DNA of 64,000 nt from Paraspadella gotoi (GCA_051294375.1 CM119268.1:20534750-20598749), one strand, 5' to 3'. Shown: positions 34,505 through 46,063, numbered from the stretch's first letter. Translations and numbers: made by a program. Notes: generated by a model from the sequence alone, not told the origin.

Positions 34505-34625
34505 CGTTTCCAAATATTTCCGGAGGCCTTAAACCACCACAAGCCTTTCCAAAGTCGAGGGACAAGAAAAGCTTATTTATTAAATGGAATGGATAATTTT
34601 TTATTATTGGTTGTGCCAATTTCAT
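34505..34625 (-). repeat. Dispersed ~110-bp repeat family, copy
   Basis: On the plus strand GGCCTTAAACCACCACAAGC, then CCTTTCCAAAGTCGAGGGAC, then TTATTTATTAAATGGAATGG and TATTGGTTGTGCCAA. The same block in opposite orientation occurs at 50468-50580, 42485-42615, 58800-58915 and 61580-61692. Upstream, 34380-34500 has repeats of CAGCATTTTCTCTTCTTTTA type. Confidence 0.7.
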
Positions 34626-34789
34626 ACAGACAAAAACAAATTTAAATCATTGATCATCAAAATATCAATTTTATATTCAGTTAAACTTCAAAATAAATTC
34701 TTCAATTATTCATTTCCAAACCAAAACCAGAGCGATATGACATACGATTCACAACCACTACCTCACAACCACTACATCAAACTCCCCAG

Positions 34790-35045
34790 CGACGACCACA
34801 GCAACCACGTTTGTCTGCGCGTCAACCCTGGACCCGCACACGAAAAAAAACCGGCGGCGAAAGCGGAAGCTGTCCATAACGCTCCCCCCCGTCCCCCCTC
34901 GACATTCAGACTATATGAGGCCAGCAAATTGGACCCTCTGCCCATAAATATGGCGCGGGGCTCGTTATCATTCGGGCGGACGGGCAAAAGGGGGCGTGAC
35001 CGGCATACGCGAAGTAGACGGCCGTGGTGACGTCGCGAGGATGAG
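34790..35045. promoter_or_regulatory. GC-rich promoter-like island, left arm
   Basis: A GC-rich block contains CCCATAAATATGGCG, a GC-box-like GGGGGCGTGACC, and GTGACGTCGCGAGG, close to a CRE (TGACGTCA). The inverted copy is at 50050-50295. No coding sequence follows that I can recognise. The 148-aa frame across it does not match anything known to me. Confidence 0.35.
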
Positions 35046-35940
35046 GAGTGAAGCGAGAGTCTTGGAGTTGTATGTGTTGTGTCCGTTGTTTGTTGGTTAG
35101 TCTCTTCCTTAGCATTTTAATTTTCGTCGTCTAGTTTATTTACGATCAAAAATTTGCAAGATTGCTTGTTTTCTACTAAAGTACTAAGTACTAAGTACTA
35201 AGTAGTAAGTACTATATTCAATTAGTTTAAAAATAAATATAAAAATATATATATATAAAAGTATTTAATTATTATTTATTTCAATTTAAATAATCTACAT
35301 GGGAAAGGATGTTGGAAATAAGGGAGCATCTATACAACACAAGGTTAAAGTTACTTTCTGCCCTAATTCTCTAATTAGAATTAAACATCATTCTTGTTTA
35401 AGAAGTGATTTATTGAAAAAGTCAAAATATCATAAAATTCAATTTTGTCGCCAGTTTGTTGGTTGTTATTAATCATGCAATTTTTCTTGAGGTTGAATTT
35501 TCATTTTCGTGTCATTCATCATCGCATTGTGGTTTGGTTGTTCGTACTCGTCTTCCTTTTTAATTTACGGTAGTGATTGCGAGGTAATGAGACAACTCTA
35601 GCGCAAGATGTACATTTACATACAATTCGTCGTCGTTGTCGGTCCGTCGTGTGTCGTCATCCTCATGTCGTCGTCGTCGTTTCTTCCTTCTTGTCGGATT
35701 AATTAAAAATGCCGCCCCATAAACTCCGAAAAAATAAATAAATTTATCGTTGAATAAAAAAATGTAAAATTTATGCGCGAATTCCGTCGCATGCATTTTT
35801 CTTCTTTCATTCCACGTTTCATTCCGACATTTATTTTTTTAACACTGATCATAAATAATTAATTACTTTTTTTTAATTCGTATAAAATTCTACTACATTT
35901 TTAACATTTTACATGGATTATTGATTATATTCCTTAATTT
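35046..35940. other. AT-rich sequence with a 7-bp repeat
   Basis: GTACTAA is repeated five times at 35179-35213, and a short TA run lies near 35250. A GTC triplet patch is at 35630-35685. No gene. The inverted counterpart is 49170-50045. Confidence 0.7.
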
Positions 35941-36465
35941 TTAGTCGGATCTTGCTTATCAGGCATATTTCCGTCTCTGTAATAGACTTCAAAGTCGGGT
36001 CCGTCGGGTCCCAACCCTAAATCTTGTCGGGCACTCACTTAAATGATGTCAGAACATCAATTATGATAAATATGCAAAAAAAAAAGATGTCGTGTCTGTC
36101 TGTCTGCTGTCTGTCCGTCCTCCTTGGCCAAAAAGCTCAACTACTGTTGATTGGATGGATGGGATTAAAATGAAATTTTATGTGTGGTTAGGGAAATTGT
36201 GTGGACTTTAAGCTGGATATAAACGTTTCGATGGAATCGTGGCGAGTGGAAACGAGTTTCTTTAAATGGAAAAAACATAAGTCACCATTTACTTGCAATA
36301 TTTTAACTTACATTAACTCTAATTATTCATATTGGATGGATGGATTTAGCTTACAATTATGTCTTGGTTTAGCGAAACTGTGTCATGAGCTGGATTTAAA
36401 GTTTTGATGGAATTCATGCGAGTAGAATTAGTTTAAATTGAAAAACAAAAAATACAATTCATTGA
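35941..36465 (-). mobile_element. Helitron/Helentron-like non-autonomous element, left arm copy
   Basis: Read on the minus strand it has two central ~190-bp repeats (36120-36465), a short GACA/GGAC tetranucleotide patch (~36095-36120), then a tail with GACCCGACGGACCC and a terminal hairpin ending in CCGACTAAAAA near 35941. This modular order (central repeats, tetranucleotide microsatellite, 3' hairpin, CTRR-like end) is that of DINE-1/pearl/HINE elements. The cleaner copy is at 48665-49167. A CT array follows at 36487-36532. Confidence 0.55.
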
Positions 36466-36485
36466 AAAAAAAAAAAATTTAAGTT

Positions 36486-36539
<54 letters not shown>

Positions 36540-36564
36540 TCTCTTCTCTTTTTCAGATAAAATG

Positions 36565-36850
36565 ATTGTAAGGACAGAATTATGCCAGTTCACAAAATTA
36601 TTGCCAGGTTGAAACAAATTTTGCCACATTGACCAAATTATTCAGTTGACCAAATTATGCAATGACTAAATTATGCCAGTTACAAAACATTATGCCAGTT
36701 GATCAAATTATGTCTGTTGTTCAAATTTTGGCCTGTTGACAAAATTATGCCAGTTGACGGAAATCAAGCCAGTTGACCAAATTATGAAAGGTTACTAAAT
36801 TATGTCAGTTGACCAAATATTAAGCAAAGTTTGACCAAATAATGCAGTTA
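36565..36850 (+). repeat. TTATGCCAGTTGACCAAA tandem repeat, left arm
   Basis: Roughly fourteen ~20-bp units of AAATTATGCCAGTTGACC with variants. The inverted array is at 48300-48572. 36851-37080 is unique and without a gene; 37081-37170 is an (ATTTCTTT)n array. Confidence 0.85.
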
Positions 36851-37267
36851 TTATTGACGCATCTAACTCGTTCATTGATCGATCATTTTGATTTATCGAT
36901 TTTTTTCCGCTGCGATTTTAAGAAGTATGTTCATGAATTTGTTTCATGATCTGTTACGATCAACAAATTGGAAAGTCAAAAAGAATGACGTTGATTTATC
37001 ATCAGATTAAGCTGATTACCATTTAATTTCGACATTGTTTGCTCAAACTTGTTTTTACTGGTATAAATTAATTTTGTTGTTTGTACTTTTATTTTAATTT
37101 CTTTATTTCTTTATTCTTTATTTCTTTATTTCTTTATTTCTTTATTTTTTTATTTCTTTATTTCCTTCTCTCTCTCTCTATCGCTTCTTTTCTCCATCAG
37201 TTTCAACTCCAGGAACTGATTCTTAATCCTGAATTTCTGACCAGAACAAACATGTCATTCAACCGAC

Positions 37268-37395
37268 GAGGAGAGAGAGAGAGAGAGAGAGTAGAGCAGA
37301 GGAAGAGAAGAAGATGAGAGAGGAGGAGAGAGGAGAGAGGAGAGAGAGAGAGAGAGAGAGAGAGAAGGAGAAAGAGAGAGAAGAGAGAGGATGGG
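37268..37395. repeat. (GA)n array, interrupted, left arm
   Basis: GA units with GGAG/AAGAAG breaks. The right arm counterpart (CT at 47855-47892) is pure and shorter. Confidence 0.85.
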
Positions 37396-37604
37396 ATGGA
37401 GAAAGAAGAAACGTACTATGAAAGTTAGATTAGAGGCCACGTGAAGCGTGTCGAGCGAATGCGCACGGACCGAAACTCTAATGGAAGACATAACGAAGAA
37501 TGACACTCGAACGCCGGGCAGATGCGTGGGAATGGATGAAAAAAGGACGGGCAGATACTGAGGAATAAGTAAAGAAAAGACGGGCAGATGACCACGGAAG
37601 GGAA

Positions 37605-38130
37605 AGAAAGACAAGACTACCGGACGACAATGACAACGACCGAGGACTAGCACGACAATGAACAATGGACGAAGACTACGATGACAATGACTACGACGAC
37701 AATGACTACGACTCCGACAATGACAATGACACGAAGGACAACACCCTCGATTAATGGGGTGACCAAAAACGTACAAAGACTTACTGACGACAGATGGACA
37801 AATGACAAGGACTGACGAACCGACCAATGACATCGCAAAAGACTACGACAACAATGACAACGACGAAGACTACGAATGGACAATGACTTACGACGACAAG
37901 ACTACCTGAACAGACCAATGACAATGATCGAAGACAACGACGATACATGACAACGACGAAGACTACGACGACAATGCAACGACGCAAGACTACGACGACA
38001 ATGACTACGACGACAATCGATACGTACGCACAATGACAATTGACAAGACTCCACGACGACCAATGACATTCGACAAAGACTACGACAACACATGACAACG
38101 ACGAAGACTTTCGACGACAATATGACATCA
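37605..38130 (-). repeat. GACTACGACGACAATGA tandem repeat, left arm
   Basis: Units of GACTACGACGACAATGAC with many indels. The inverted counterpart at 47365-47655 (GTCATTGTCGTCGTAGTC) is shorter and regular. Confidence 0.85.
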
Positions 38131-38139
38131 TTTTTTTTT

Positions 38140-38285
38140 AGCATAATTTATCAGTAACATTCGAGGTTCTGATATGATAATAATGATTAACCGACAAGAT
38201 TGTGGGGGGCGCGGGACCGACGGAGCGCCAAATGTCCATGCATCGGAATCTGGCTGATAAGCAGATGCCGACCTTCATAAAAACC
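38140..38285 (+). mobile_element. Helitron-like 3' end, left arm copy
   Basis: Contains the family tail: GCATAATTTATCAGTAACAT, a GACAAGATTGTGG box, GGGACCGACGGAGCG and the hairpin GGCTGATAAGCAGAT, followed by GCCGACCTTCATAAAAACCC, which carries inserted bases relative to CCGACTAAAAACCC of the right arm (47229-47350). Confidence 0.5.
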
Positions 38286-39530
38286 CTGAAGATCTTGAAA
38301 AGAGTGAAGAAGCAATAAAAACCAAAAAGATATGAAATGTAATGACAGAAGGGATAATGACAAATAAGGGACATGACAAACCAAGGGCAAATGACCAGTA
38401 AGGTGGCAAGAGAACAAAAGGGAATGACAAAAGGAATGACAAAATCTCGGCGGTAATGAGACAAATCAGTGGAAGAAAAAGCGAAAGGAAAAAATAGAAA
38501 TCGTAACTTGGAAAAAAAGAAGAGTGACTCGATGAGAGAGAAATGGTAAATGTGAGTATGTTATGGCGCTCCTAATCCTCCCTATTTTTTGATATACTTT
38601 CTCTCTGCTGTCCCCAAAATTGAAGCGTTGCGGCAGATTTTTACGCTGGCGCGTCACTCTCTCAGTAAGTAAGAAGGATTTCGCTCTGATTTGTTTTTTT
38701 GTTCTCAATTTATGACACTCCGAGTTAGTAAAACGTCACAATCGCCCAGAAGAAATCCTCGTATTACGTGGCAGTTATCCAATGGAACTCTTTGCGAGTG
38801 AATAAAAGTTTAACAATATTCGATTCGCGACATTCTGGGTATTGGGAACTCATGCTAATCAGTTCGTCTGTTGCAAGATACTCGAACGTCTTCGACATCG
38901 CTAGCGTGAGAAGAAAACAATCTCACAGTCCGACAAGCAATCGAGAGACGAGCGAGAGAGAAGAGAGAGAAGAGAGATGATGGACGAGAGAGTCGGAGAG
39001 AGAGAGATCCGAGAGACGAAAGAAGAGAGAGGAGAGAGAGTAACTCCAGAGAGAGACGAGAGGTGCAGAGAAGAGAACAAAACACACGCCCATCTACTTC
39101 CGCGTCCAAACGATCTTCTCCTGTAAGCAGGTTTTTCTACGAGACTCGTATGGAGCGTGTAGACAGTCCTATTGTGCTTGCGGAAAGGGAAGGGAGCATC
39201 CGGGGTCACGCTGGAAGTATATGGTCACCGTTGAGACCCCGCTTGAATTCGTGCGAGCGCGATCGATGATTGGGGATGACCCCTTGACTGGCTCTTCCCT
39301 TCTTTTTTGTTGTTGTTTTAATTTCGCAGTACTTTCGCTAGTTAAATTTATTCCTGTGGTATTTTAGGTTATCTATTATTTTCTTGTTCGTATTGGTCAT
39401 TGTCTCCCAAAGTTAGAAAAGGTTAAATACAGAATAAAACCACTGGGAGAACTACTATGAACTTAATCAACCAACTAAACAAAACTAGAGCAACGCTATT
39501 TTCGCTATCATCCAATCTCACCTTTGTGCA
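38286..39530. other. Unique sequence with 13-bp and GA repeats, left arm
   Basis: AAATGACAAAAGG-type units (38330-38450) match the 13-bp array at 47088-47176. A GA-rich patch lies at 38945-39060 (counterpart: pure CT array 46540-46640). The rest is unique; frames are short and I recognise no gene. Confidence 0.6.
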
Positions 39531-39624
39531 CGATGCTAAACCTGATTAACATTTGTTTTTCTCTCTGTTACCCAAAAGGGTGCTCCTTTTTTTCTTTCTT
39601 TCTCTCCCCGTACACTCAATCGCC

Positions 39625-39666
39625 CTCTCTCTGTTTTCTCTCTCTGCTCTCCTCTCTCTCTCTCTT

Positions 39667-39705
<39 letters not shown>

Positions 39706-39781
39706 TCTCTCTCTTCTCTCTCTCTCTCATCGTCTCTTCCTCTCTCTCTCCTCTCTCTCCTCTCTCTCTTCTCTCTCCTCC

Positions 39782-39821
<40 letters not shown>

Positions 39822-39827
39822 TTTTCC
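39625..39827. repeat. (CT)n array, interrupted, left arm end
   Basis: CT repeats with CTTC, CATCGTC and CCTC breaks run into the gap. Confidence 0.9.
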
Positions 39828-39852
39828 NNNNNNNNNNNNNNNNNNNNNNNNN
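39828..39852. other. Assembly gap, 25 N
   Basis: Exactly 25 N at the inner end of the left arm of inverted repeat 2. Confidence 0.99.
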
Positions 39853-40385
39853 CTCTCGTTTTTCTCTTTCTATTTCCGCTATCTCGCAATAAACCAAATT
39901 TCATGAAAAATTAATTTTTCTTTTTCAAAACAAATTTTTCTAACAGATAAAATTTAACAAAATAAATAAAGGTTTCAAAGGAATTTTAATACTCGGCTGA
40001 CCTTTTGTTTTTCCTATAACCGATTCCGCCCCTCGTGAAAGGGGGAGAGAGAGGGAGGGAGAGAGAGAGAGTGAGAGAGAGATGTGAGAGAGAGAGTGAG
40101 AGAGAGAGAGACAGAGAGAAGATTTCCCATAGATAAAAAGAGTAAAAATTAAAAAAAAAAAAAAAAATTAATTAGAAAAGGAAACTCGAGTTCGCTGCTG
40201 GACGATAAAGAAACGATCCCAACATTTTTGTTGTTTGATAGGGAAAAAATAAATATAATCTTAAATGTAAATATATTAACTAAATAACAAATAAGCGCCG
40301 TACAAGACGTTTACTCTGTGTTGGACGATGGTGCTGAAACTGCTGATGCTCACGATGAGGTTAAAGAGGTTACTGTTATGAAGAT
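39853..40385. other. Spacer of inverted repeat 2: unique AT-rich part
   Basis: Includes a GA array at 40044-40118 and a poly(A) run near 40152. No gene recognised. Confidence 0.7.
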
Positions 40386-41215
40386 AATGATGATAATAAT
40401 GATGATGCTGATAATGCTGCTGATGATGATGATGCCGTCATCGATGATGATGATGAGGATTATGACGATGATGATGATGACGATGATAATGATAACGATG
40501 CTAATGATGATGATGATTATGGTGACGATGCTAATGATGATGATGATGATGCTAATGGTGATGATGACGATGATGAATAGAGATGCATGCTATGATGATG
40601 ATATTGAAGATGATAGATGATGATGCTCATGATGCTAATGATGATGATGATGACGATGCCTAATGAATGAATGACGATATGATGACTAATATGGCTGTAT
40701 GATGAGATGCCGTCATGCATGTGATGATGAAATTATGAGACGATGAGATGATGAGATAAAAAACGATGCTAATGATGATGATGTGTATGGTGACGATGCG
40801 CTAATGAATGATTGATGATGAGCGTAATGGTGATGATGACGATGATGATGATGATGATGCTAATGATGATGATATTGAAGATGATGATGATGATGCAATG
40901 ATGATATGCTATCTGACTAGATGAGATGATGAATTGCGATATGATGAATGACCGATGATGCTAAATGATGATGATGATGAGATGATGAGCCTAATGATGA
41001 CGATGGATGAAATGATAACGATGCTATGATGATGATGATTATGATGACGATTGATGCATGATGATTATCGTATTTCTAATATGGATGATGGATGAAAATG
41101 ATGATGACGATGATGCTAATTGATATGATGTTGAGATGATGATGATGATGATGATGATGAATGCTAATAAGCTAATGATGGATATGATGTTGACTGATTA
41201 TGATATGAGATGATG
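40385..41215 (+). repeat. (GAT)n array, ~0.8 kb
   Basis: ATGATGATGATGACGATG units with recurring GATGCTAATGATGATG blocks. Irregular single-base insertions (GAATGAATGA, ATATGATG) become frequent toward the right. Met/Asp/Ile-rich translations are artefacts. Confidence 0.95.
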
Positions 41216-41323
41216 TTGTGGTCCTTGTCGTCGAAGTTAGTTCAGATTTTTCTCCTTTGATTAACTTCGGTCTCGACTCTCGACTCTCGACCACCCGCGT
41301 CGTAGAAAATGGAGGCTTGTATC

Positions 41324-41324
41324 C

Positions 41325-41361
<37 letters not shown>
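41324..41361. repeat. (GA)n microsatellite
   Basis: A pure GA run. 41362-41935 is unique and T/C-rich (41515-41690), with no gene. Confidence 0.95.
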
Positions 41362-41362
<1 letters not shown>

Positions 41363-42056
41363 AAAAAAGATGATAAAGCCCTTGTTGTAAGCCGAAAGCC
41401 ATAAAGCCCAAATGGTCGGTAGATAAAATGAAACCAGTTTTATAAAATAAGCCAGTAGGAATCACGGAACCGAAACGAATCTGACTTAACCTCACCAATC
41501 AGCCACCTTACCCAGCTCTCCCCTTATTTTCTCCTCCTTTCTACCTTTTTCCCTTTATTCTTTATTTCTTTTAGTTTTTTTCTTTTTTATTTTCACTTTT
41601 CTTCTTTTCTTTTTCTTTTCTTTCTCTTTCCTTTTATTCTTTTTACGATTAACATCTTTCAGTTTATTTCTCTATATTCTTTCTCCCACTACCCCTTAGC
41701 GCTTAGCATTCCGCAATTATTAGAGCTAATCTTTAAAAAAACAAAAAAACAAAAAACAACAACTCACAAATTTCAGTGATAATAGAGAGAACTGGCGTAA
41801 AATATTATTAGTATAAGTATAAGTATAAGTCCTGAAATCCAAGCAATTATTACTATATTACATTTTATTGGTAATTGTTTTATTCAATAAGTTTTAATAC
41901 TAAGAGAAATAAAAAAGTTGTCCCGTCTTCTAAAAATTCTATGATGGACCTCGATAAATCGGTGCTTCGCCGAACGGCGTACAGGAATGTGTATATCGAA
42001 TAAGTTTCTTTATCAACGGCCTCGTAAAAAGTTACCTTTATTTTACTTTTCTCTTT

Positions 42057-42345
42057 TTAGTTGCGCCGCGAGTACTCGCAGAGCAACCCTATAAGTCACT
42101 TTTCGGTCGGTCTGTCTATCGGTCAGTCATTTGGTCGTTTGCTCATAACTCGGCTCATAATACTGTGTCAATTAAGTTCATATTTGGTTAGAAAGGTAAG
42201 GTACCATAAAAACTTTAATGAGCATATGTAATTATATATCTTACTTTTATAGTCGCATGATATTTATAAAAGCAATAATATATATCCAGAAATTCAATTT
42301 GGTATAATTTTTAGTTATGAGCAAATGCTACTTCTATAGTCACTT
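42057..42345 (-). mobile_element. Helitron/Helentron-like element, second family
   Basis: On the minus strand the 3' end reads hairpin GCGAGTACTCGC (42068-42079, a perfect palindrome), GGCGCAACTAAAAAG, i.e. an ACTAAAAA terminus shared with the 49167 family despite a different hairpin. Next to it is a tetranucleotide patch (GGTCGGTCTGTCTATCGGTC on plus) and then imperfect repeats (GAGCATATGTAATT / GAGCAAATGCTACTT). The layout is the same as for HINE/pearl-like elements. The 5' end is not defined. Confidence 0.5.
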
Positions 42346-42484
42346 GGCCATAGAAATACATTCACACATTTACAAAGTAAACAAGAAAAAATTTGTGTAA
42401 GATTTGGTTGTTTTGATAAAACTTTTTTGATATAAGCAACCAAACATGAGACTTTTATTACTCTTATATTTTATACATAGTTAT

Positions 42485-42615
42485 GTAATTGGTATAACCA
42501 ATATAAAAAATTATCGATTCACTTAATAAATAAGATATCTTGCCGCTGACTTTGGACAGGCTTTGGTGGTTTAAGGCCTCTATCACACTTACAACTTATA
42601 AGATAATAACAAGTA
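42485..42615 (+). repeat. Dispersed ~110-bp repeat family, copy
   Basis: GGTATAACCAATATAAAAAA, TTCACTTAATAAATAAGATA, TGACTTTGGACAGGCTTTGG, TGGTTTAAGGCCTC. Very similar to 58800-58915 and to the inverted pair at 34505/50468. Confidence 0.7.
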
Positions 42616-42859
42616 ATCATGTAATCACATGATCATTCAGAAATACACGTTATAAGTCAGAGCGGCGCAACATTGGAATTGCTCTTCTTGTTTCTTTTCG
42701 CGATGATTTCGCTTTTATTATCATTTCCTTTTCTCTTCCACAAAATCGGCGCAGTATATTTAAGCAATAAAAAAAGTCGAAACGACGCATCGAAATCCGC
42801 GGATTCCCTTGGGAGACTTTTTTTCTCTTGGCCGTTAATAACCCACAGAGATTCCATTT

Positions 42860-43175
42860 GGCCATGGAAAATGGGAGGGAGGAAAAGGGAGGGAGGAAAA
42901 GGGAGGAAAGAAGAGAAGGAAATAGAGGAAGGAAAAGGAGGAAAGGAGAGAAGGAAGGAAAGAAGAGAGAAAAGGGAGAGAAAAAGGGAGGAAAGGACCG
43001 GAAGAAACAGAGGGAGGAAAAGGAGGAAAGGGAGGGAGGAAAGGAGAGGGAGAACAGGGGAGATAATTAAGGTAGGGAAGAAATTGAAGGAGGGAAGATA
43101 GGGGAAAAAGAGAGGAAAAGGGAGGAAAGAATAGAGGAAAAGGAACGGAGCAAAGGCAGAGAAGAGAGGGAATAC
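42860..43175 (+). repeat. Polypurine GGGAGGAAAAGGGAGG repeats
   Basis: About 300 bases almost without pyrimidines, built from GGAGGAAAAGGGAGGAAAGA units. Lys/Glu/Arg-rich frames are artefacts. Confidence 0.85.
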
Positions 43176-43353
43176 GTGAGAAAGAAAAATTGTTAAAGAG
43201 GAAAAAAGTCGGGAAAAAGTTGGGATAGTTAAAACGTGAGATAGTGATTAAAATTAAGTGGCGAGGAAAATGTTGCTGTGATTCGGGAGGAGAGAAGACG
43301 AAATGTTAGAAGAATTAATCTTATCTACGAAGAGAATGTATGGTGTTGATTCG

Positions 43354-43356
<3 letters not shown>

Positions 43357-43424
<68 letters not shown>
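43357..43424. repeat. (CT)n microsatellite
   Basis: A pure CT run of about 33 units. The flanks form an open frame (MLEELILSTKRMYGVDSI before, HAEDNEQEEMSGKQSGK after) that reads through the repeat as Ser-Leu. I do not regard it as a gene without independent support. Confidence 0.95.
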
Positions 43425-43425
<1 letters not shown>

Positions 43426-43617
43426 GCAGAGGACAACGAGCAGGAGGAAATGAGCGGAAAACAATCAGGAAAGGATATCAGCACGAGGAAAAAATAGAAC
43501 TGCGAAGGAAAAACAACCAAGCAGAAGAAATAAAGGCAAGCTCAACAAGCAAAAAACAACAAGCTCAACGGGGATTAACCTTTAAGGGGACCAAGGATCA
43601 AAGTCAAGAACCGGTTC

Positions 43618-43680
43618 CGGTCAAAGTTCAAAACTTTTCAAGGTCAAAAGTTCAAAACTTTTTAAGGTCAAAAGGTCAAA
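43618..43680 (+). promoter_or_regulatory. Cluster of nuclear-receptor-like half-sites
   Basis: GGTCAAAGTTCA at 43619 (DR1-like), TCAAGGTCAAAAGTTCA with AGGTCA at 43641 (DR2-like), and AGGTCAAAAGGTCA at 43665-43678, a perfect DR2 of AGGTCA. The block is also a short tandem repeat, so the resemblance may be incidental. Confidence 0.3.
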
Positions 43681-43699
43681 CTGATCCAAGGTGAAATCG

Positions 43700-44320
43700 T
43701 TTCAAAATATTTTTCGCCCACGAGGTTAAATAATATACTTAAATTTTATAAAATCTAAAGGATTTTTTCGAGATTCAAATTTTAAAGAAAAATATGGAAT
43801 AACATAATTTACATACTTGACTGCTTCAGATACTACATTTATGTGTAAAGAAAAGTTACGGTAATACGAACAGAAGTATGATGAACACCGTAAAAAAATT
43901 CCATTGAAATTTTTCATTAACAAATAGAATTAAATTTTAAAAGAAAACTAAGTTTACTTTGGACCTCATCGTCAACACCAGCATAAATTTTACGAATGAG
44001 TTTTACGTATTTTCTCAATGAGATTTCATGTTAAATTTTGCATTTTTAACGTAGTAAATCTCTTTACGAAAATAGATCTCATCTTGAGTTTAAACTTTTA
44101 TCTTCGCCGACAAAAAAAGTGAGACGAAGTCGGAAACTAAAAAATTCCTTTTTCAATTTTCTCTTTTTATTTTGTTTAATTTCTTTTCTTCGACAAGAAA
44201 ACCGTAATTGGATTTGGATGAAGAAAAAGTTTTTCCCTTGAAACCATTTTTTTTCTTTTCAGGATGAGAAGAAAAAAAAATGTTGGTCCCTTGGGACGGC
44301 TTCGATTTCGTTGTCGTCGT
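43700..44320. other. AT-rich unique sequence
   Basis: No repeats longer than short A/T runs and no recognisable gene; the longest frames are about 65-77 residues without known motifs. Confidence 0.7.
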
Positions 44321-44324
44321 TGTC

Positions 44325-44400
44325 CGACTTGTAAATGTAAGGGATGTCTCGGGTAAATGTAAGGGATGTAAATGTAAGGGATGTCTCGGGTATCTCTGAT
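44325..44400 (+). repeat. GTAAATGTAAGGGATGTCTCGG tandem repeat
   Basis: Three to four units of about 22 bp and a half unit. Confidence 0.8.
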
Positions 44401-44689
44401 TCTATACATTTGACATTTAACATTTCAGGTCACCAGTTGTCGCCATCCGAAGTATTTTTTCCTTGGGGACAAGAAACAAAATAATATTTGGCTTTTTGTC
44501 GTTTAGACTAAACTTATCACCATATTAAGTACCTACTTATATTCATAGACATATAAATACATACAGGGGTTAAGGGTTGTGAACTTCGTCGTCGTTGTCT
44601 GTGTTGTCGTCTTTGTTGTCGTCGTTTACTTCGTCATCACATTAATGGCTTCGCGTTTGGTTTTACATTTTCTTCCTTTAATTGGCAGA

Positions 44690-44729
<40 letters not shown>

Positions 44730-44730
44730 C
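44690..44730. repeat. (CGT)n trinucleotide run
   Basis: About 12 perfect CGT units. A second perfect (TCG)n run is at 45442-45473. Confidence 0.95.
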
Positions 44731-44799
44731 TCGGCGCAAATCGTAAAAGTTCTCGGTTAAGATGCTCGTTCATTTCCGGGAGGAAGAAACGCATTAGGG

Positions 44800-45100
44800 A
44801 ATTATGAAGGCAAAGGGAGAGGAGAAGAGGCTGAAGGAAAAAAGAGGAAAAGAATGAAGAAAGAGAGAATCGGAGAAAGGTGGAGGAAAAAAAAGAAAGA
44901 TAAAGGAAAGAATTGGAGGAGAGAAAGAAAGATAAAGAAAGATTGGAGAGAGAAGGTGAGGAAGAGAAAAGAAAGATAAAGGAAAAATTGAGGGAAGGTG
45001 GAGGAAGTAAAAGAAAGATAAAGGAAAAAATGAGGGAAGGTGGAGGAAGATAAAGAAAAGATAAAGGAAAAAATTGGAGGAAGGTGGAGGAAAAGATAAG
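44800..45100 (+). repeat. Purine-rich AAAGATAAAGGAAAAATTGAGG repeats
   Basis: Units of about 45 bases (GGAAGGTGGAGG, AAGAAAGATAAAGGAAAAA) repeated at least five times. Confidence 0.8.
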
Positions 45101-45119
45101 AGAGATGAAAAATTTATTA

Positions 45120-45265
45120 TTTACAAATCAGCGACTTTCTGGTAAACAATCATAAATACATAAAATGATGCAGTATTAATGGAGTTATGCGCATTTAAAA
45201 CAAATGTGTGTCAGACAGACCGACCGACTGACCGACCGAAAAATAGCTTATGGAGACGCAGCTTA
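45120..45265 (+). mobile_element. Possible Helitron-like core with GACC microsatellite
   Basis: GACAGACCGACCGACTGACC at 45213 sits between an AT-rich stretch and ATAGCTTATGGAGACG, like the microsatellite module of the two families above. No terminal hairpin is identified, so only a fragment can be claimed. Confidence 0.3.
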
Positions 45266-45441
45266 TGAGAAAATGAACGCGACCCTCAAGACAAAGGTAA
45301 CTCGAAACATTGGGCGCAGAAGACAAAACAATACGTATGGAGACAGTGAATTTGGAGACCAAAACAAAAACAGGAAACAACGACAACAACAACAGACGAC
45401 GACGATGACGACTGCAACTTTTCCGAAGTCGCCAGAAACTT

Positions 45442-45474
<33 letters not shown>

Positions 45475-45600
45475 GATTCGGAAAAAAAACTTCAGTCGAG
45501 ATTTTCGAGGGGAGAGATTTTTGCCGATGCGTCGCCGGGAAAATCACCGGAAGCCGGAAGCCGGAAGCCGGAAGCCGGAGGCGACACCGCCGCCGCCGCC
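45442..45600 (+). repeat. (TCG)n run and 7-bp GGAAGCC repeat
   Basis: (TCG)n at 45442-45473 is followed at 45547-45582 by five GGAAGCC units, then a short CGC triplet run. Confidence 0.9.
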
Positions 45601-45708
45601 CAGAGACGCATGATTTGCATTCCTGCTTCAATATGCAAATGAGATTCTTGTCCACCGAGCGTCGGAGATTAGAGCAAGGGGAGTGAGGGAGAGGGAGAGA
45701 AAGAGAGG

Positions 45709-46028
45709 NNNNNNNNNNNNNNNNNNNNNNNNNNNNNNNNNNNNNNNNNNNNNNNNNNNNNNNNNNNNNNNNNNNNNNNNNNNNNNNNNNNNNNNNNNNN
45801 NNNNNNNNNNNNNNNNNNNNNNNNNNNNNNNNNNNNNNNNNNNNNNNNNNNNNNNNNNNNNNNNNNNNNNNNNNNNNNNNNNNNNNNNNNNNNNNNNNNN
45901 NNNNNNNNNNNNNNNNNNNNNNNNNNNNNNNNNNNNNNNNNNNNNNNNNNNNNNNNNNNNNNNNNNNNNNNNNNNNNNNNNNNNNNNNNNNNNNNNNNNN
46001 NNNNNNNNNNNNNNNNNNNNNNNNNNNN
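45709..46028. other. Assembly gap, 320 N
   Basis: Sized gap inside a GA array; it marks the inner end of the right arm of inverted repeat 2. Confidence 0.99.

Positions 46029-46063
<35 letters not shown>

Larger units (their letters stand above)
32820..39827 (+). repeat. Large inverted repeat 2, left arm (~7.0 kb)
   Basis: Reverse-complementary to 46029-51835 in order and content. Examples: TACATATCTACTTATATAAT at ~32830 vs its complement at ~51800; CCCATAAATATGGCGCGGGG at 34942 vs CCCCGCGCCATATTTATGGG at ~50132; CAATCGCCCTCTCTCT at 39618 vs its complement near 46055. Small indels are denser in this arm. It ends at a 25-N gap. Confidence 0.9.

Noticed and set aside
33172-34532. Pro/Ser/Leu-rich frames up to 355 codons
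   Set aside because: They follow the 58-bp minisatellite and polypyrimidine tract, are shifted by the dense indels, and have no domain.
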